From an uncultured Clostridia bacterium (GTDB lineage: Bacteria > Bacillota_A > Clostridia > TANB77 > CAG-508): 14,041 nt of DNA. Of the stretch, positions 6,345-14,041 are shown in pieces; the first letter of the stretch is position 1; every line of letters starts with the position of its first letter. Made by a program: the position numbers and the translations under genes. The stretch covers positions 1 through 14,041 of the forward strand of contig CANQZT010000019.1 of assembly GCA_947628335.1 (NCBI GenBank), given 5' to 3'. The notes beneath the pieces are model-generated. The model ran no database searches. It was given only the letters and a program-made list of their open reading frames with translations, and was not told where the DNA came from.

Positions 6345-8034
6345 TTATATTGATTTCATTATATCTTTTAAATTCATTTGAATAGATTTCCTACCATTAA
6401 AATTATTAATTTCCAACACTCCAACAATATCTACCTTATCTTCTATTCTATATTCATCTACAAGTTTTCCCATATTAAATCCTATGGCATCTATTATAAT
6501 GTTATCATCTCTAAGTGTCAATTTTAAGTGTTTACCTTCTGTTAATGCTCTTATTGAATGTATCTTTAAACCTTTATATGCAAATAATGGCATTTTATTT
6601 CCTTCTCCATAAGGTTCTAACTGATTTAGTTGTTTTATATTTTCTATTTTTAAATCGTCTGCAGTTAAAACACCATCTATATATATAACAGGAGTTATTT
6701 CTCCTATGTTACTTTCTCTTGCTATTTTTTCAAATTCTTTTTTAAAATTTTCAAAATTTTCTTCTTTTAGGCTAAGACCTACTGCCATTTCATGACCACC
6801 ATATTTTTCTAAGTATTTACTGCACTTACATAATGCACCATGCAAATCAAATCCTGGTATACTTCTTCCAGATCCTTTTGCAATACCATCTTCAAATGAT
6901 ACTAATATACTTGGTTTGAAATATGTTTCTGTTATTTTAGAAGATACTATTCCAATTACTCCATGATGCCACCCTTTACTTCCTATAACTATGGTATTGT
7001 TTTTATCTTCATTATTTTTTTCAATTAATGCCATTGCTTCTCCTACGATGCTTTTTTCAATATTTTGTCTATTTTTATTATATTCATTTAACTTCTCTGT
7101 TAATTCCTTAACTTCTTTTATATCATTAGATAAAAATATATCTAATGCTTCTGTCTCATGCCCCATTCTTCCACAAGCATTAATTCGTGGTGCTATTCCA
7201 AACGAAATTGTATTAGAATCAATTTGATCATATCCTGTTGATTCTAATAAATTTTTTAATCCTAAGTTCTTTGTTACATTTACAAGTTTTAGACCTAGCT
7301 TTGTAATTACTCTATTTTCATCACGTAATGGAACAATATCTGATATAGTTCCAACACATACTAAATCCAAATATTTTAAATATTCTTTTTCATCTAACCC
7401 TAATCTCATTCCGAATAGCCTGAATAACTTTAAATACCACTCCTACTCCTGCTAATTGATTAAATGGATATTTATTATCTTTTCTTTTTGCATCAATAAC
7501 AGCTATGGCTTTTGGTAATTCATCTAGTGGCTCATGATGATCTGTAATAATTGTTCTAATTCCTAAAGAATTTGCAAGTTCAATTTCCCCTAGACCTGAA
7601 ATTCCACAATCCACAGTAATCATTAGTTTGTATCCTTCTTTTGCTATTTCTTTTATTGCTTCTTCATTTAATCCATACCCTTCATCTAAACGATTTGGAA
7701 TATGATGTGATACTTCTAACCCTCTTTCAATTAAAAATTTTTGCAATACTGATACACTTGTTATTCCATCAACATCATAATCCCCATAAATCAAAATTTT
7801 TTCTTTATCCTCAATTGCTTTTATAATAGTATTGACTGCTATTTCCATATCTGGTAATAAAAACGGATCATGAAAATCTGCTCTTGTTGGTTCTAAGAAC
7901 TTTCGTATTTCCTCATCACTTGTTATGCCTCTATTTACCAAAATTGTTGCAAGTAATTTATCTATATTAAATTTTTTAGAAATTCTATTTACTTCTTTTT
8001 CATTAATACTATAATATTCCCATTTTTTATTCAT
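6345..8034 (-). CDS. recJ: RecJ single-stranded-DNA-specific exonuclease, encoded in two frames joined at a CGG codon
   Basis: RecJ is a 5'-3' single-strand DNA exonuclease of recombination and repair. The 5' frame from the ATG at 8034 (AGGAGA upstream) carries the DHH phosphoesterase motifs: GDYDVDG at 84-90, DCG at 142-144, DHH at 165-167 and LAGVGVVFK from 194. It then ends at 7390 after a meaningless IRNEIRVR tail. The 3' frame picks up immediately with MRLGLDEKEYLKYLDLV and TISDIVPL. It also holds RINACGRM (about 283-290), HHGVIGIVS, GRSIPGFDL and the DHHA1 motif GGHEMAVGL (about 412-419), then an OB-like C-terminal domain. The break is ATT CGG A (7416-7410). Skipping C7413 reads ATT GGA ATG and gives a normal 562-residue RecJ. 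Both catalytic halves are fully conserved, which argues against decay. A two-chain RecJ by reinitiation at the ATG at 7409 is possible, but no ribosome binding site is seen there. Confidence 0.92.
7410..7416 (-). other. Putative +1 frameshift site in recJ (ATT CGG A)
   Basis: The 5' frame reads CAG GCT ATT CGG AAT GAG and the 3' frame reads GGA ATG AGA TTA GGG. The 1690-nt span is one base more than a multiple of three. Skipping C7413 inserts Gly208 between VIQAI and MRLGL. This is the same codon, the same following base and the same direction of shift as in spoIIP. The 5' frame remains open only to the TGA at 7392-7390. Confidence 0.6.
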
Positions 8035-8062
8035 ATATTTTCTCCTAATACATCATTTTATT

Positions 8063-9013
8063 TTACGCAATACTTGTCCTTAAAATTTCTAAATTTCCCT
8101 TTATAATGAATTTTCCTAATCTAGATGGCATTAAAAAACTATCCCCTTTTTTTATATTATATTGTTTTTCATTTGTATATATAGTTCCATGTCCCTCTGT
8201 AATGTTCATTGTATAAAAGGTTTCCTTTGATGTTTCACCTTTATATTCTTTTTCTACTGTTATTTTCTTTACATTAAAAAATTCAGATTTTATTAAATCT
8301 ATATTTTTTTTATTTTGACTGTGAACTATATAAGGCTTTTTAGTTACATCTATAACATCAATTGCTTTATCTATATGTAAATCTCTTGCTCTTCCATTTT
8401 TATCTTTTCTATCCCAATCATATACACGATAAGTTAAATTACTATTTTGTTGTATTTCGCATATGAGAGTATTTCCTAATATAGCATGAATAGTACCTGC
8501 TGGAATATATACAGCATCTCCTTTTTGTATATTTACATATTTTATATTTTCTTTTATTTGGTTATTTCTTATTATTCCTTCTACATCTTCTTGTTTTACA
8601 TTTTCTTTTAGTCCATATATAATTTGAGCATTTGGTTCACAATCTATGATATACCACATTTCATCCTTTCCTATATCATTTTCATATTTTTTTGCATATT
8701 CATAGTTTGGATGAACTTGTACCGATAAATTACTATTAGCATCAATTAGTTTTATAAGTAACGGAAATTTTTCCATATCTTTTGTCTTGTCTCCAAAAAT
8801 ATTACATCTTTGTTCAATGTCTGAAAATAATTCTTTTAAATTTTTATGTTTAATGCTTGAATTTAAAATTTTCGTTACCCCATCTTCATTAGCAGATATT
8901 TCCCAACTTTCTGCTACAACAGATGAACTAAACTCCTTTTTAAAAATGCTTTTTAACCTTGTTCCTCCCCAAATATAATCCTTACAAACTGGTTCAAAAA
9001 ACAATATTTCCAT
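8063..9013 (-). CDS. manA: Mannose-6-phosphate isomerase, class I
   Basis: The 316-residue protein matches the short Firmicutes type I phosphomannose isomerases in length. It interconverts fructose-6-phosphate and mannose-6-phosphate, linking glycolysis to mannose use and mannosylated surface polymers. The N-terminus has DYIWGGTRL and AESWEIS. The zinc ligands of the cupin fold are visible as SVQVHP (Gln99, His101), GKDEMWYI (Glu118) and AGTIHAI (His176). YDWDRKD near 198-204 is the conserved arginine segment, and the C-terminal cupin half includes KKGDSFLMPS. The ribosome binding site GGGAG (9023-9019) overlaps the argS stop codon, and the intergenic gap is only 9 nt. The two genes are therefore surely co-transcribed, although their functions are unrelated. 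Confidence 0.95.
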   Translation of the reverse strand: MEILFFEPVCKDYIWGGTRLKSIFKKEFSSSVVAESWEISANEDGVTKILNSSIKHKNLKELFSDIEQRCNIFGDKTKDMEKFPLLIKLIDANSNLSVQVHPNYEYAKKYENDIGKDEMWYIIDCEPNAQIIYGLKENVKQEDVEGIIRNNQIKENIKYVNIQKGDAVYIPAGTIHAILGNTLICEIQQNSNLTYRVYDWDRKDKNGRARDLHIDKAIDVIDVTKKPYIVHSQNKKNIDLIKSEFFNVKKITVEKEYKGETSKETFYTMNITEGHGTIYTNEKQYNIKKGDSFLMPSRLGKFIIKGNLEILRTSIA

Positions 9014-9022
9014 ATTTTCTCC

Positions 9023-10738
9023 CTACATTTTCTCTGGCATATTTATTCCTAACAATTTAGCACCATTTTTTAATATCAAATTTGTTGCATAAGTCAAATA
9101 TAATCTTGAATTTTGTTCATCCTTATCTTCAACCATTATTTTATTCGTATTATAAAAACTACTAAATGCCTTTGATATATCTATTAAATATCTTGCAATA
9201 ATAGATGGTTCATTCTTTTTTGTTGCCTCTTCTATTGTGTTTGTGAATGAATAAATTAGTTTTACTATTTCTTGTGACTCTTTATCTAATAATTTAGAAA
9301 AATCAACTTCTGAAATTTTAGGTATGTATCCTGCTTTTTTTAGTACACTATTAGTTCTTACATAGGTATATTGTATATATGGACCTGTTTCTCCATTGAA
9401 GTTTAACATAGAATCCCAATCGAACATTTCATCCTTAATTCTGCTAATAGACAAGTCATTAAAAATAACTGCACCTATTCCTACTTTTGTTGCAATATCT
9501 TGTTTTTCTTCTTCACTAAATTCTGGATTTTTCTGCTCTATTATTTCTTTTACTCTTGAAATTGATTCTTTTAATAAATCTTCTACTTTTACAACATTTC
9601 CCTCTCTTGTTGACATTCTACCATCTTTTAAATGTACCATTCCATATGAAACATGTTCTAATCCTTTTTGGCATTTCTCACTAATTCCTAATAATTTTGC
9701 TACTTCAAATATTTGCTTAAAGTGTAAATTTTGCTCATACGCTACTACATATAAGCATTTATCAAAATCATATGTACGTGCTCTATATAATATTGCTGCA
9801 AGGTCACGCGTTGCATAAATAGTTGATCCATTTGATTTACATATGATACATGGTGGCATTTTTTGTTCTTCTAAATCTATTATTTTTGCCCCTTCTGATT
9901 CTACTAGCTTTCCTGTCTTTTCTAATATTTCTATTACTTCATCTGTTTTATTTGCATAGAATGCTTCTCCTTTTAAAGAATCAAATTGTATATCTAGCAT
10001 ATCATATATTCTATCAAATTCTTTTAAACTTACTTCTCTAAATTTTTCCCATAGTTCTAGACAATATTTATCCCCTTGTTCTAATTTTTTAAAGTTTTCT
10101 CTGCACATTTCTAAAACTTCTTCATTTTCTTTACAAAGTGAATTAATTCTTACATAAATTTTACTTAGTTCTTCTATGGGATTTTCTTCTATATTATATT
10201 CTTTTCCCCATCTTTTATATCCTTCTATCATTTTTCCAAATTGAGTCCCATAATCCCCTAAGTGATTTATTCCTATTGTATTATACCCTAAATATTTATA
10301 CATATTATATAATGCTCTTCCTATTAAAGTTGTTCTTAAATGACCTATGTGGAATGGTTTTGCAATATTAGGCGATGAATATTCTACTATTATGTTTTTT
10401 CCTTTTCCTATGTTTGTTTTTCCATATTCTTCTTTTCTTTGATCAATTTCTTCTAAAACCTCTTTAGTTAATGAAACTTTTGAAATTGTAAAGTTTAAAA
10501 AACCTCCTGCAATTTCTATCTTTTCAATATCTGTTTCGGTTATATCTATCTTTTCTTTTATATTTTCTGCAATTGCTTGTGGCGATTTTTTTAAGTTTTT
10601 AGCTAATTTAAAACATGGAAAAGCATAATCTCCCATTTCTTTATTTTTTGGAATTTCTATATATTCTACTAGTTCTTCCTCTTTTATTTGCGTTACTTCA
10701 CTTATTTTTTTTGCTATTTCTTTTTTAAAATCTTTCAT
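9023..10738 (-). CDS. argS: Arginyl-tRNA synthetase
   Basis: The 571-residue class I synthetase attaches arginine to its tRNAs. An N-terminal additional domain (1-95) recognises the tRNA D-loop. The active site follows with SSPNIAKPFHIGHLR (HIGH at 130-133), GDYGTQFGKM near 161-170 and GRMSTREGN at 373-381, the family's version of the KMSKS loop. The DALR anticodon-binding domain occupies about 455-571. The gene is intact and is first in the long minus-strand run. AGAGGAA lies just upstream of the ATG at 10738. Its presence as promoter-proximal gene is of interest because the window's unusual codon CGG is nominally an arginine codon, but nothing in ArgS itself looks altered. Confidence 0.97.
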   Translation of the reverse strand: MKDFKKEIAKKISEVTQIKEEELVEYIEIPKNKEMGDYAFPCFKLAKNLKKSPQAIAENIKEKIDITETDIEKIEIAGGFLNFTISKVSLTKEVLEEIDQRKEEYGKTNIGKGKNIIVEYSSPNIAKPFHIGHLRTTLIGRALYNMYKYLGYNTIGINHLGDYGTQFGKMIEGYKRWGKEYNIEENPIEELSKIYVRINSLCKENEEVLEMCRENFKKLEQGDKYCLELWEKFREVSLKEFDRIYDMLDIQFDSLKGEAFYANKTDEVIEILEKTGKLVESEGAKIIDLEEQKMPPCIICKSNGSTIYATRDLAAILYRARTYDFDKCLYVVAYEQNLHFKQIFEVAKLLGISEKCQKGLEHVSYGMVHLKDGRMSTREGNVVKVEDLLKESISRVKEIIEQKNPEFSEEEKQDIATKVGIGAVIFNDLSISRIKDEMFDWDSMLNFNGETGPYIQYTYVRTNSVLKKAGYIPKISEVDFSKLLDKESQEIVKLIYSFTNTIEEATKKNEPSIIARYLIDISKAFSSFYNTNKIMVEDKDEQNSRLYLTYATNLILKNGAKLLGINMPEKM

Positions 10739-10762
10739 ATATTTCCTCTTTATTCAAAAATT

Positions 10763-10782
10763 GTGTATAATTAATTATACAC
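10763..10782. repeat. Perfect 20-bp palindrome in the argS leader
   Basis: GTGTATAATTAATTATACAC is its own reverse complement over 20 bp. On the argS strand it lies 25 nt upstream of the ATG, just downstream of the extended -10 element at 10797-10789, so it would overlap the transcription start. That position fits a dimeric repressor site. It also contains TATAAT on both strands, so it could instead be a second -10 element. It lies about 80 bp from the nfeD promoter. Confidence 0.5.
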
Positions 10783-10788
10783 TTTTCG

Positions 10789-10797
10789 ATTATATCA
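10789..10797 (-). promoter_or_regulatory. Extended -10 promoter for the argS-manA-recJ-rel-hisS run
   Basis: TGATATAAT at 10797-10789 on the minus strand is an extended -10 element identical to the one before the gene at position 35. No good -35 is visible 17-18 nt upstream. Transcription would begin near 10782, giving a leader of about 44 nt. No T-box-like structure fits in this space, so amino-acid-responsive riboswitch control of argS is unlikely. Confidence 0.45.
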
Positions 10798-10855
10798 AAA
10801 AAAATATAAAAAAGAAAGTTTTTTTATAAATATTATGGAAATCTATTTAAAACTA

Positions 10856-10884
10856 TTTAATTTTGTTATGTTTTATGGTATAAT
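10856..10884 (+). promoter_or_regulatory. Sigma-A promoter for nfeD-slipin
   Basis: TATAAT at 10879-10884 is preceded by TG at 10876-10877, an extended -10. A weak TTTAAT lies at 10856-10861 with 17-nt spacing. The start site near 10891 leaves a leader of about 18 nt, with GAGGAGG at 10895-10901. Confidence 0.65.
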
Positions 10885-10908
10885 ATGGTTGTATGAGGAG
10901 GAATTTTT

Positions 10909-11349
10909 ATGTGGCAAGTTTGGTTAGTTATATCTGGTATATTTTTTGTTTTAGAAATAGCTACTGTTGGTTTTTTTGTATTTTGGTTTGGAATAGGCGC
11001 AATTTTTGCAATGATTGTTAGCCTTTTTACAAGTAACATTATTATACAAACTACTGTATTTCTTATAACTTCAACATTATTAATACTTTTAACTAAACCA
11101 TTTGTACAAAAAATCTCTCATCAAGACACTGTTCAAACTAACGCTTATTCTATAATTGGTCAAACTGGTGTCGTTACAAAAGAAATTGATGCTAAAAAAG
11201 GCATTGGTCAAATTAAAGTTGGTAGTGAAATTTGGACTGCTAATACCAAACAAGATGAAGTAATTCCTGTTGGTACTGAAGTAGAAATCTTAGAAATTAG
11301 TGGTGTAAAAGCAATTGTAAAACCAATCCTCGTTTCTATTACTAAATAA
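10909..11349 (+). CDS. NfeD family membrane protein
   Basis: The 146-residue protein has hydrophobic segments at about 3-25, 27-43 and 47-66, then a soluble beta-rich C-terminal domain from about 80 to 143. That domain has IGQTGVVTKE, GQIKVGSEIWTA and VEILEISGVKAIV, the OB-fold pattern of short NfeD proteins. NfeD proteins are encoded next to slipins or flotillins and are thought to help organise membrane microdomains. Their biochemical role is not established. The ATG is 7 nt after GAGGAGG. The slipin gene follows after 42 nt in the same direction. Being divergent from argS, the pair forms its own transcription unit. Confidence 0.9.
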   Translation: MWQVWLVISGIFFVLEIATVGFFVFWFGIGAIFAMIVSLFTSNIIIQTTVFLITSTLLILLTKPFVQKISHQDTVQTNAYSIIGQTGVVTKEIDAKKGIGQIKVGSEIWTANTKQDEVIPVGTEVEILEISGVKAIVKPILVSITK

Positions 11350-11391
11350 TGATATTAATATTTTATATAAATAAATAAGGAGGAAATAATT

Positions 11392-12303
11392 ATGACATTT
11401 TTAATTATATTACTTGTTATTATATTTATAATAGCATTTAAATCAATTAAAGTTGTTAAACAAGCTGAGGTTTATATTATTGAAAGACTTGGTAAATACC
11501 ATAAGATTGCAGACGCTGGTCTTACTATTATCATTCCTTTCATAGACCATGTAAGAAGTGTTGTTAGCTTAAAACAACAAACAATGGATATACCACCTCA
11601 AGGAGTTATTACAAAAGATAATGTTACGATTACTATTGATACCGTCGTATTTTATAAAATTACAGATCCTGCAAAAGCAGTATATGAAATTCAGTCTTTA
11701 AAGAAAGGTATTGAATATTTAGCAATTACTACAATACGTGATATTGTTGGTAAAATGGATTTGGATTCAACATTTAGTTCAAGAGATGCAATTAATGATC
11801 AATTAAGAGCTATCTTAGATGAAGCAACAGATCAATGGGGTTGTAAAATAGATCGTGTTGAAATAAAAGATATTACTCCACCTGCTGATATCCGTGATGC
11901 AATGGAGAAACAAATGAATGCTGAACGAAATAAAAGAGCGTTAATTCTTCAAGCAGAAGGTGAAAGACAATCTGCAATTACTATTGCTGAAGGTCAAAAA
12001 GAAGCAGCTATTTTACAAGCAGAGGCCGATAAAGAGTCAAAAATAAGACGTGCTACTGGTGATGCCGAAGCTATTCGTCAAGTTGCTGAAGCAAAAGCAA
12101 AAGAAGTTGAAATGATATATTCAGCTATTAAAAATGCACATCCTGATGATAAATTAGTACAATTAAAATCATTAGAAGCACTTGAAAAAGTAGCTGAAGG
12201 TGAAGCTAATAAGGTATTTATTCCTTTTGAAGCAACTGCTGCATTAAGTAGTTTAGGTAGCATAAAAGAAGTTGTAAAAGATGCTGAAAAGAAATCTAAA
12301 TAA
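11392..12303 (+). CDS. Slipin/SPFH-domain (band 7, QmcA-like) membrane protein
   Basis: The 303-residue protein starts with one membrane segment (about 2-17). An SPFH/band 7 domain follows at about 18-190, with VKQAEVYIIERLGKYHK, GLTIIIPFID, KQQTMDIPPQ, VITKDNVTI and the DITPPADIRDAMEKQMNAER stretch. A long alanine- and glutamate-rich coiled coil at about 165-245 ends the oligomerisation region. Such stomatin-like proteins form large ring or cage oligomers on the cytoplasmic membrane and often act with NfeD, encoded just upstream here, and with membrane proteases. AAGGAGG lies just before the ATG. A strong shared terminator follows the stop codon. No CGG codon occurs in this gene or in nfeD, although CGA, CGT and AGA are used for arginine. 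Confidence 0.95.
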   Translation: MTFLIILLVIIFIIAFKSIKVVKQAEVYIIERLGKYHKIADAGLTIIIPFIDHVRSVVSLKQQTMDIPPQGVITKDNVTITIDTVVFYKITDPAKAVYEIQSLKKGIEYLAITTIRDIVGKMDLDSTFSSRDAINDQLRAILDEATDQWGCKIDRVEIKDITPPADIRDAMEKQMNAERNKRALILQAEGERQSAITIAEGQKEAAILQAEADKESKIRRATGDAEAIRQVAEAKAKEVEMIYSAIKNAHPDDKLVQLKSLEALEKVAEGEANKVFIPFEATAALSSLGSIKEVVKDAEKKSK

Positions 12304-12330
12304 AAATGATTATACCTTTTCGAAAATTTT

Positions 12331-12368
12331 GTCCTTTATTCAATTACTGAATAAAGGACTTATTTTTT
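12331..12368. terminator. Bidirectional intrinsic terminator between slipin and the phosphoesterase
   Basis: A perfect 12-bp stem, GTCCTTTATTCA (12331-12342) and its complement (12348-12359), encloses a 5-nt loop. On the plus strand it is followed by TTATTTTTTAT. On the minus strand it is followed by CAAAATTTT. It lies between two convergent genes and overlaps the stop of the minus-strand gene, so it probably serves both. Confidence 0.85.
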
Positions 12369-13071
12369 ATATCTTCATTAATTTAAAGTCTAAATAGTCT
12401 CCACTTACCAAATTAAATTGTATACCATCAATTATACCTTCTATTGCATCTTTATGAGAACGTGCATGTAAATGACCATACATACACCTTTCTACATTAT
12501 ATTTTTTCATTAATTGAATAAATTTTAATTCTAAATGATTTTTCATTGCCAAATTAGTAATTGGTGGATAGTGCATAAATACTATAATAGGCTTGTCTTT
12601 CCCATATTTATTTATTCCATCTTCTAATGATAACTCTAGTCTTCCTAACTCTCTATTAGAAATTTTATCTTCATTGTTTGAACCGTTTAATGTCCATCCC
12701 CTTGTTCCTGCTATTATTTTATTTTCGAAACAATAGCTATTATTATAAATAAAATCTATTGATTTAAAATTATTTTGTTCTAAAAAAAGATGCATTTTTT
12801 TTAGTGTTGTCCACCAATAATCATGATTTCCTTTTAATAACAATTTTTTTCCTGGTAATTCTTCTATATATTTAAAATCTAAAAATGTATCTTCTAAATT
12901 CATTGCCCATGAAAAATCACCTGGCAAAATAACAATATCATTATCTTTGACAGTTTCTAACCAATTTTTTTTAATCTTTTCTTCGTGATTTTCCCAATTG
13001 TCCCCAAAAATATTCATAGGTTTCGGATTTTTGAAAGACAAATGTAAATCTGCCATTACATATATAGACAA
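12367..13071 (-). CDS. Calcineurin-like metallophosphoesterase (COG1768-like)
   Basis: The 234-residue protein has all metallophosphoesterase motifs in order: ADLHLS (Asp-x-His) at about 8-13, GDFSWAM near 51-57, GNHDYWW near 80-86, MHYPP near 166 and YGHLHARSH near 199-207. These bind a two-metal centre. The overall pattern resembles the COG1768 group of predicted phosphohydrolases. The natural substrate is unknown. The start is a TTG at 13071, chosen because AGGAGG (13083-13078) is 6 nt upstream and the N-terminus SIYVMADLHLS fits the family. The ATG at 13056 would cut into the first motif strand. The gene follows tsaD after 13 nt, so the two are likely co-transcribed. Confidence 0.88.
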   Translation of the reverse strand: MSIYVMADLHLSFKNPKPMNIFGDNWENHEEKIKKNWLETVKDNDIVILPGDFSWAMNLEDTFLDFKYIEELPGKKLLLKGNHDYWWTTLKKMHLFLEQNNFKSIDFIYNNSYCFENKIIAGTRGWTLNGSNNEDKISNRELGRLELSLEDGINKYGKDKPIIVFMHYPPITNLAMKNHLELKFIQLMKKYNVERCMYGHLHARSHKDAIEGIIDGIQFNLVSGDYLDFKLMKI

Positions 13072-13084
13072 CTTCTACCTCCTG

Positions 13085-14041
13085 CTATATTTTCAAGTTT
13101 GGAATTGCATTTAATGTTAAATCCGAAATATTTCCATTTATATAATCGTAATATCCTGCTGAAGCTATCATTGCTGCATTATCTGTACATAGTTTTAATT
13201 CCGGATAATATATTTTTACATTCATTTCTCTTCCTAACTCTTCATATCTACTTCTTATATAGCTATTTGCTGAAACTCCTCCTGCTAATGCTACTTTTTC
13301 TATTTTTAACTGTTCTATTGCTTTCTTGGTATTTGTAATTAACATATCTGCTGCTGTTTTTTCAAAGCTTGCACATAAGTTTTTCTGATTAATTTCTGGA
13401 TTTTTATGATGCATATTTAAAATTGCTGTTTTTATTCCACTAAAACTAAAATCTAAATTATCGAAAAAAGTATGTGGTAATTCAATACTTACTTCTCCTT
13501 CTTTTGCTAGCTTATCTATTTTAGGTCCTCCTGGATACTCAAGCCCCATTACTCTTGCAACTTTATCAAAAGCTTCACCTATTGCATCATCTCTTGTTTT
13601 ACCTAATATCTCAAATTCTGTATAATTTTTAATATGTACTAAATGCGTATGACCTCCTGATATTACCATACATAAAAAAGGAGGCTGTAATTCTTTATGA
13701 GTAATATAATTTGCTGCAATGTGACCATGTATGTGATTTACTCCTACAAGTGGTTTATTCAATGCATAGCTTAATGCTTTTGCATATGCAACTCCTACTA
13801 GTAATGCACCAACTAATCCTGGCCCATATGTACATGCAATTACATCAATATCTGAAAATGTAATTCCAGATACTTCAAGTGCTTCCTTTGTAACTGTAGA
13901 AATAGCTTCTACATGATTTCTTGATGCAATTTCTGGAACTACTCCTCCAAATTGTTTATGTATATCAATTTGTGAATGAATAACATTAGAAAGAACTTCT
14001 CTACCGTTTTTTACAACAGATACAGAAGTTTCATCACAACT
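13085..14041 (-). CDS. tsaD: TsaD, tRNA t6A37 threonylcarbamoyltransferase (5' end outside the window)
   Basis: The frame is open to the right edge and encodes 318 residues, lacking only about the first ten (the usual xILGIET before SCDETS). TsaD transfers the threonylcarbamoyl group to A37 of tRNAs reading ANN codons, working with TsaB, TsaE and TsaC. Visible motifs are [35 protein letters not shown] and the metal-binding [10 protein letters not shown]. Also present are [34 protein letters not shown] and [12 protein letters not shown] near the end. The internal TTG at 13762 is not the real start, because homology continues well upstream of it. No frameshift is seen. The gene leads a short minus-strand unit with the phosphoesterase and converges on the nfeD-slipin unit. 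Confidence 0.97.
   Translation of the reverse strand, partial: SCDETSVSVVKNGREVLSNVIHSQIDIHKQFGGVVPEIASRNHVEAISTVTKEALEVSGITFSDIDVIACTYGPGLVGALLVGVAYAKALSYALNKPLVGVNHIHGHIAANYITHKELQPPFLCMVISGGHTHLVHIKNYTEFEILGKTRDDAIGEAFDKVARVMGLEYPGGPKIDKLAKEGEVSIELPHTFFDNLDFSFSGIKTAILNMHHKNPEINQKNLCASFEKTAADMLITNTKKAIEQLKIEKVALAGGVSANSYIRSRYEELGREMNVKIYYPELKLCTDNAAMIASAGYYDYINGNISDLTLNAIPNLKI

Noticed and set aside
1332..7416. Simple genetic code change of CGG to another amino acid
   Set aside because: Any one-codon reassignment keeps the frame and leaves both genes one base out of register, so it cannot explain the breaks.
1332..7416. A sequence-motif sequencing error at CGGAA as the whole explanation
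   Set aside because: hisS has CGGAA twice out of the CGG frame (near 2643 and 3176) with no indel. An error linked to the motif alone would be expected there too. Raw reads would still be needed to exclude error fully.
1332..7416. P-site slippage like the classic prfB-type +1 shift
   Set aside because: The P-site codons GTA and ATT would have to re-pair on TAC and TTC, which their tRNAs fit poorly. There is no stop codon in the A site and no clear upstream Shine-Dalgarno spacer at spoIIP.
10739..10800. T-box riboswitch upstream of argS
   Set aside because: The likely leader is only about 44 nt, far too short, and has no T-box sequence or antiterminator structure.
12078..12263. Minus-strand open frame within the slipin gene
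   Set aside because: It is the complement of the alanine-rich coiled-coil region, with no start signal and no recognisable protein family.
13085..13762. Complete short tsaD starting at TTG 13762
   Set aside because: The frame continues upstream to the window edge with clear TsaD sequence ([19 protein letters not shown]), so the gene is only cut by the window.

Overview
The window comes from a very AT-rich, endospore-forming member of the Clostridia. The evidence is the base composition, strong AGGAGG-type ribosome binding sites, the sporulation genes cotJA, cotJB and spoIIP, and the recJ-rel-MBL hydrolase-hisS gene order typical of that class. No mobile element, CRISPR array, tRNA or rRNA was seen. 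Almost every base is assigned to an ordinary chromosomal gene.

Layout, left to right. (1) 1-35: start of a minus-strand gene, probably an M29 aminopeptidase, with its own promoter. (2) 195-898: minus-strand cotJA-cotJB, both with unusual cysteine-rich N-termini and no cotJC next to them. (3) 1011-10738: one long minus-strand run, in transcription order argS, manA, recJ, rel, MBL-fold hydrolase, hisS, spoIIP. Gaps are 9-28 nt until the 69 nt before spoIIP, which holds a sigma-E-like promoter. A terminator follows spoIIP. (4) 10739-10908: divergent promoter region with a perfect 20-bp palindrome on the argS side. (5) 10909-12303: plus-strand nfeD and slipin, a membrane-microdomain pair. (6) 12331-12368: shared terminator between convergent units. 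(7) 12367-14041: minus-strand tsaD (5' end outside the window) and a metallophosphoesterase.

The main observation concerns decoding. recJ and spoIIP are each interrupted by exactly one extra base, while protein similarity continues on both sides. In both, the break falls exactly on an in-frame CGG codon followed by A: GTA CGG A in spoIIP and ATT CGG A in recJ. Skipping the C, so that GGA is read as Gly, restores both proteins. By hand scan, CGG is in frame only three times in about 4,400 codons, and two of these are the break points. The third is four codons from the end of cotJA, where the same +1 shift gives a slightly shorter tail. About a dozen out-of-frame CGG triplets, including two CGGAA in hisS, lie in intact genes. 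So the reading frame, not the DNA string, appears to matter. My inference is that CGG is unassigned or very poorly decoded here and triggers +1 frameshifting (or CGGA is read as a four-base codon), possibly genome-wide.
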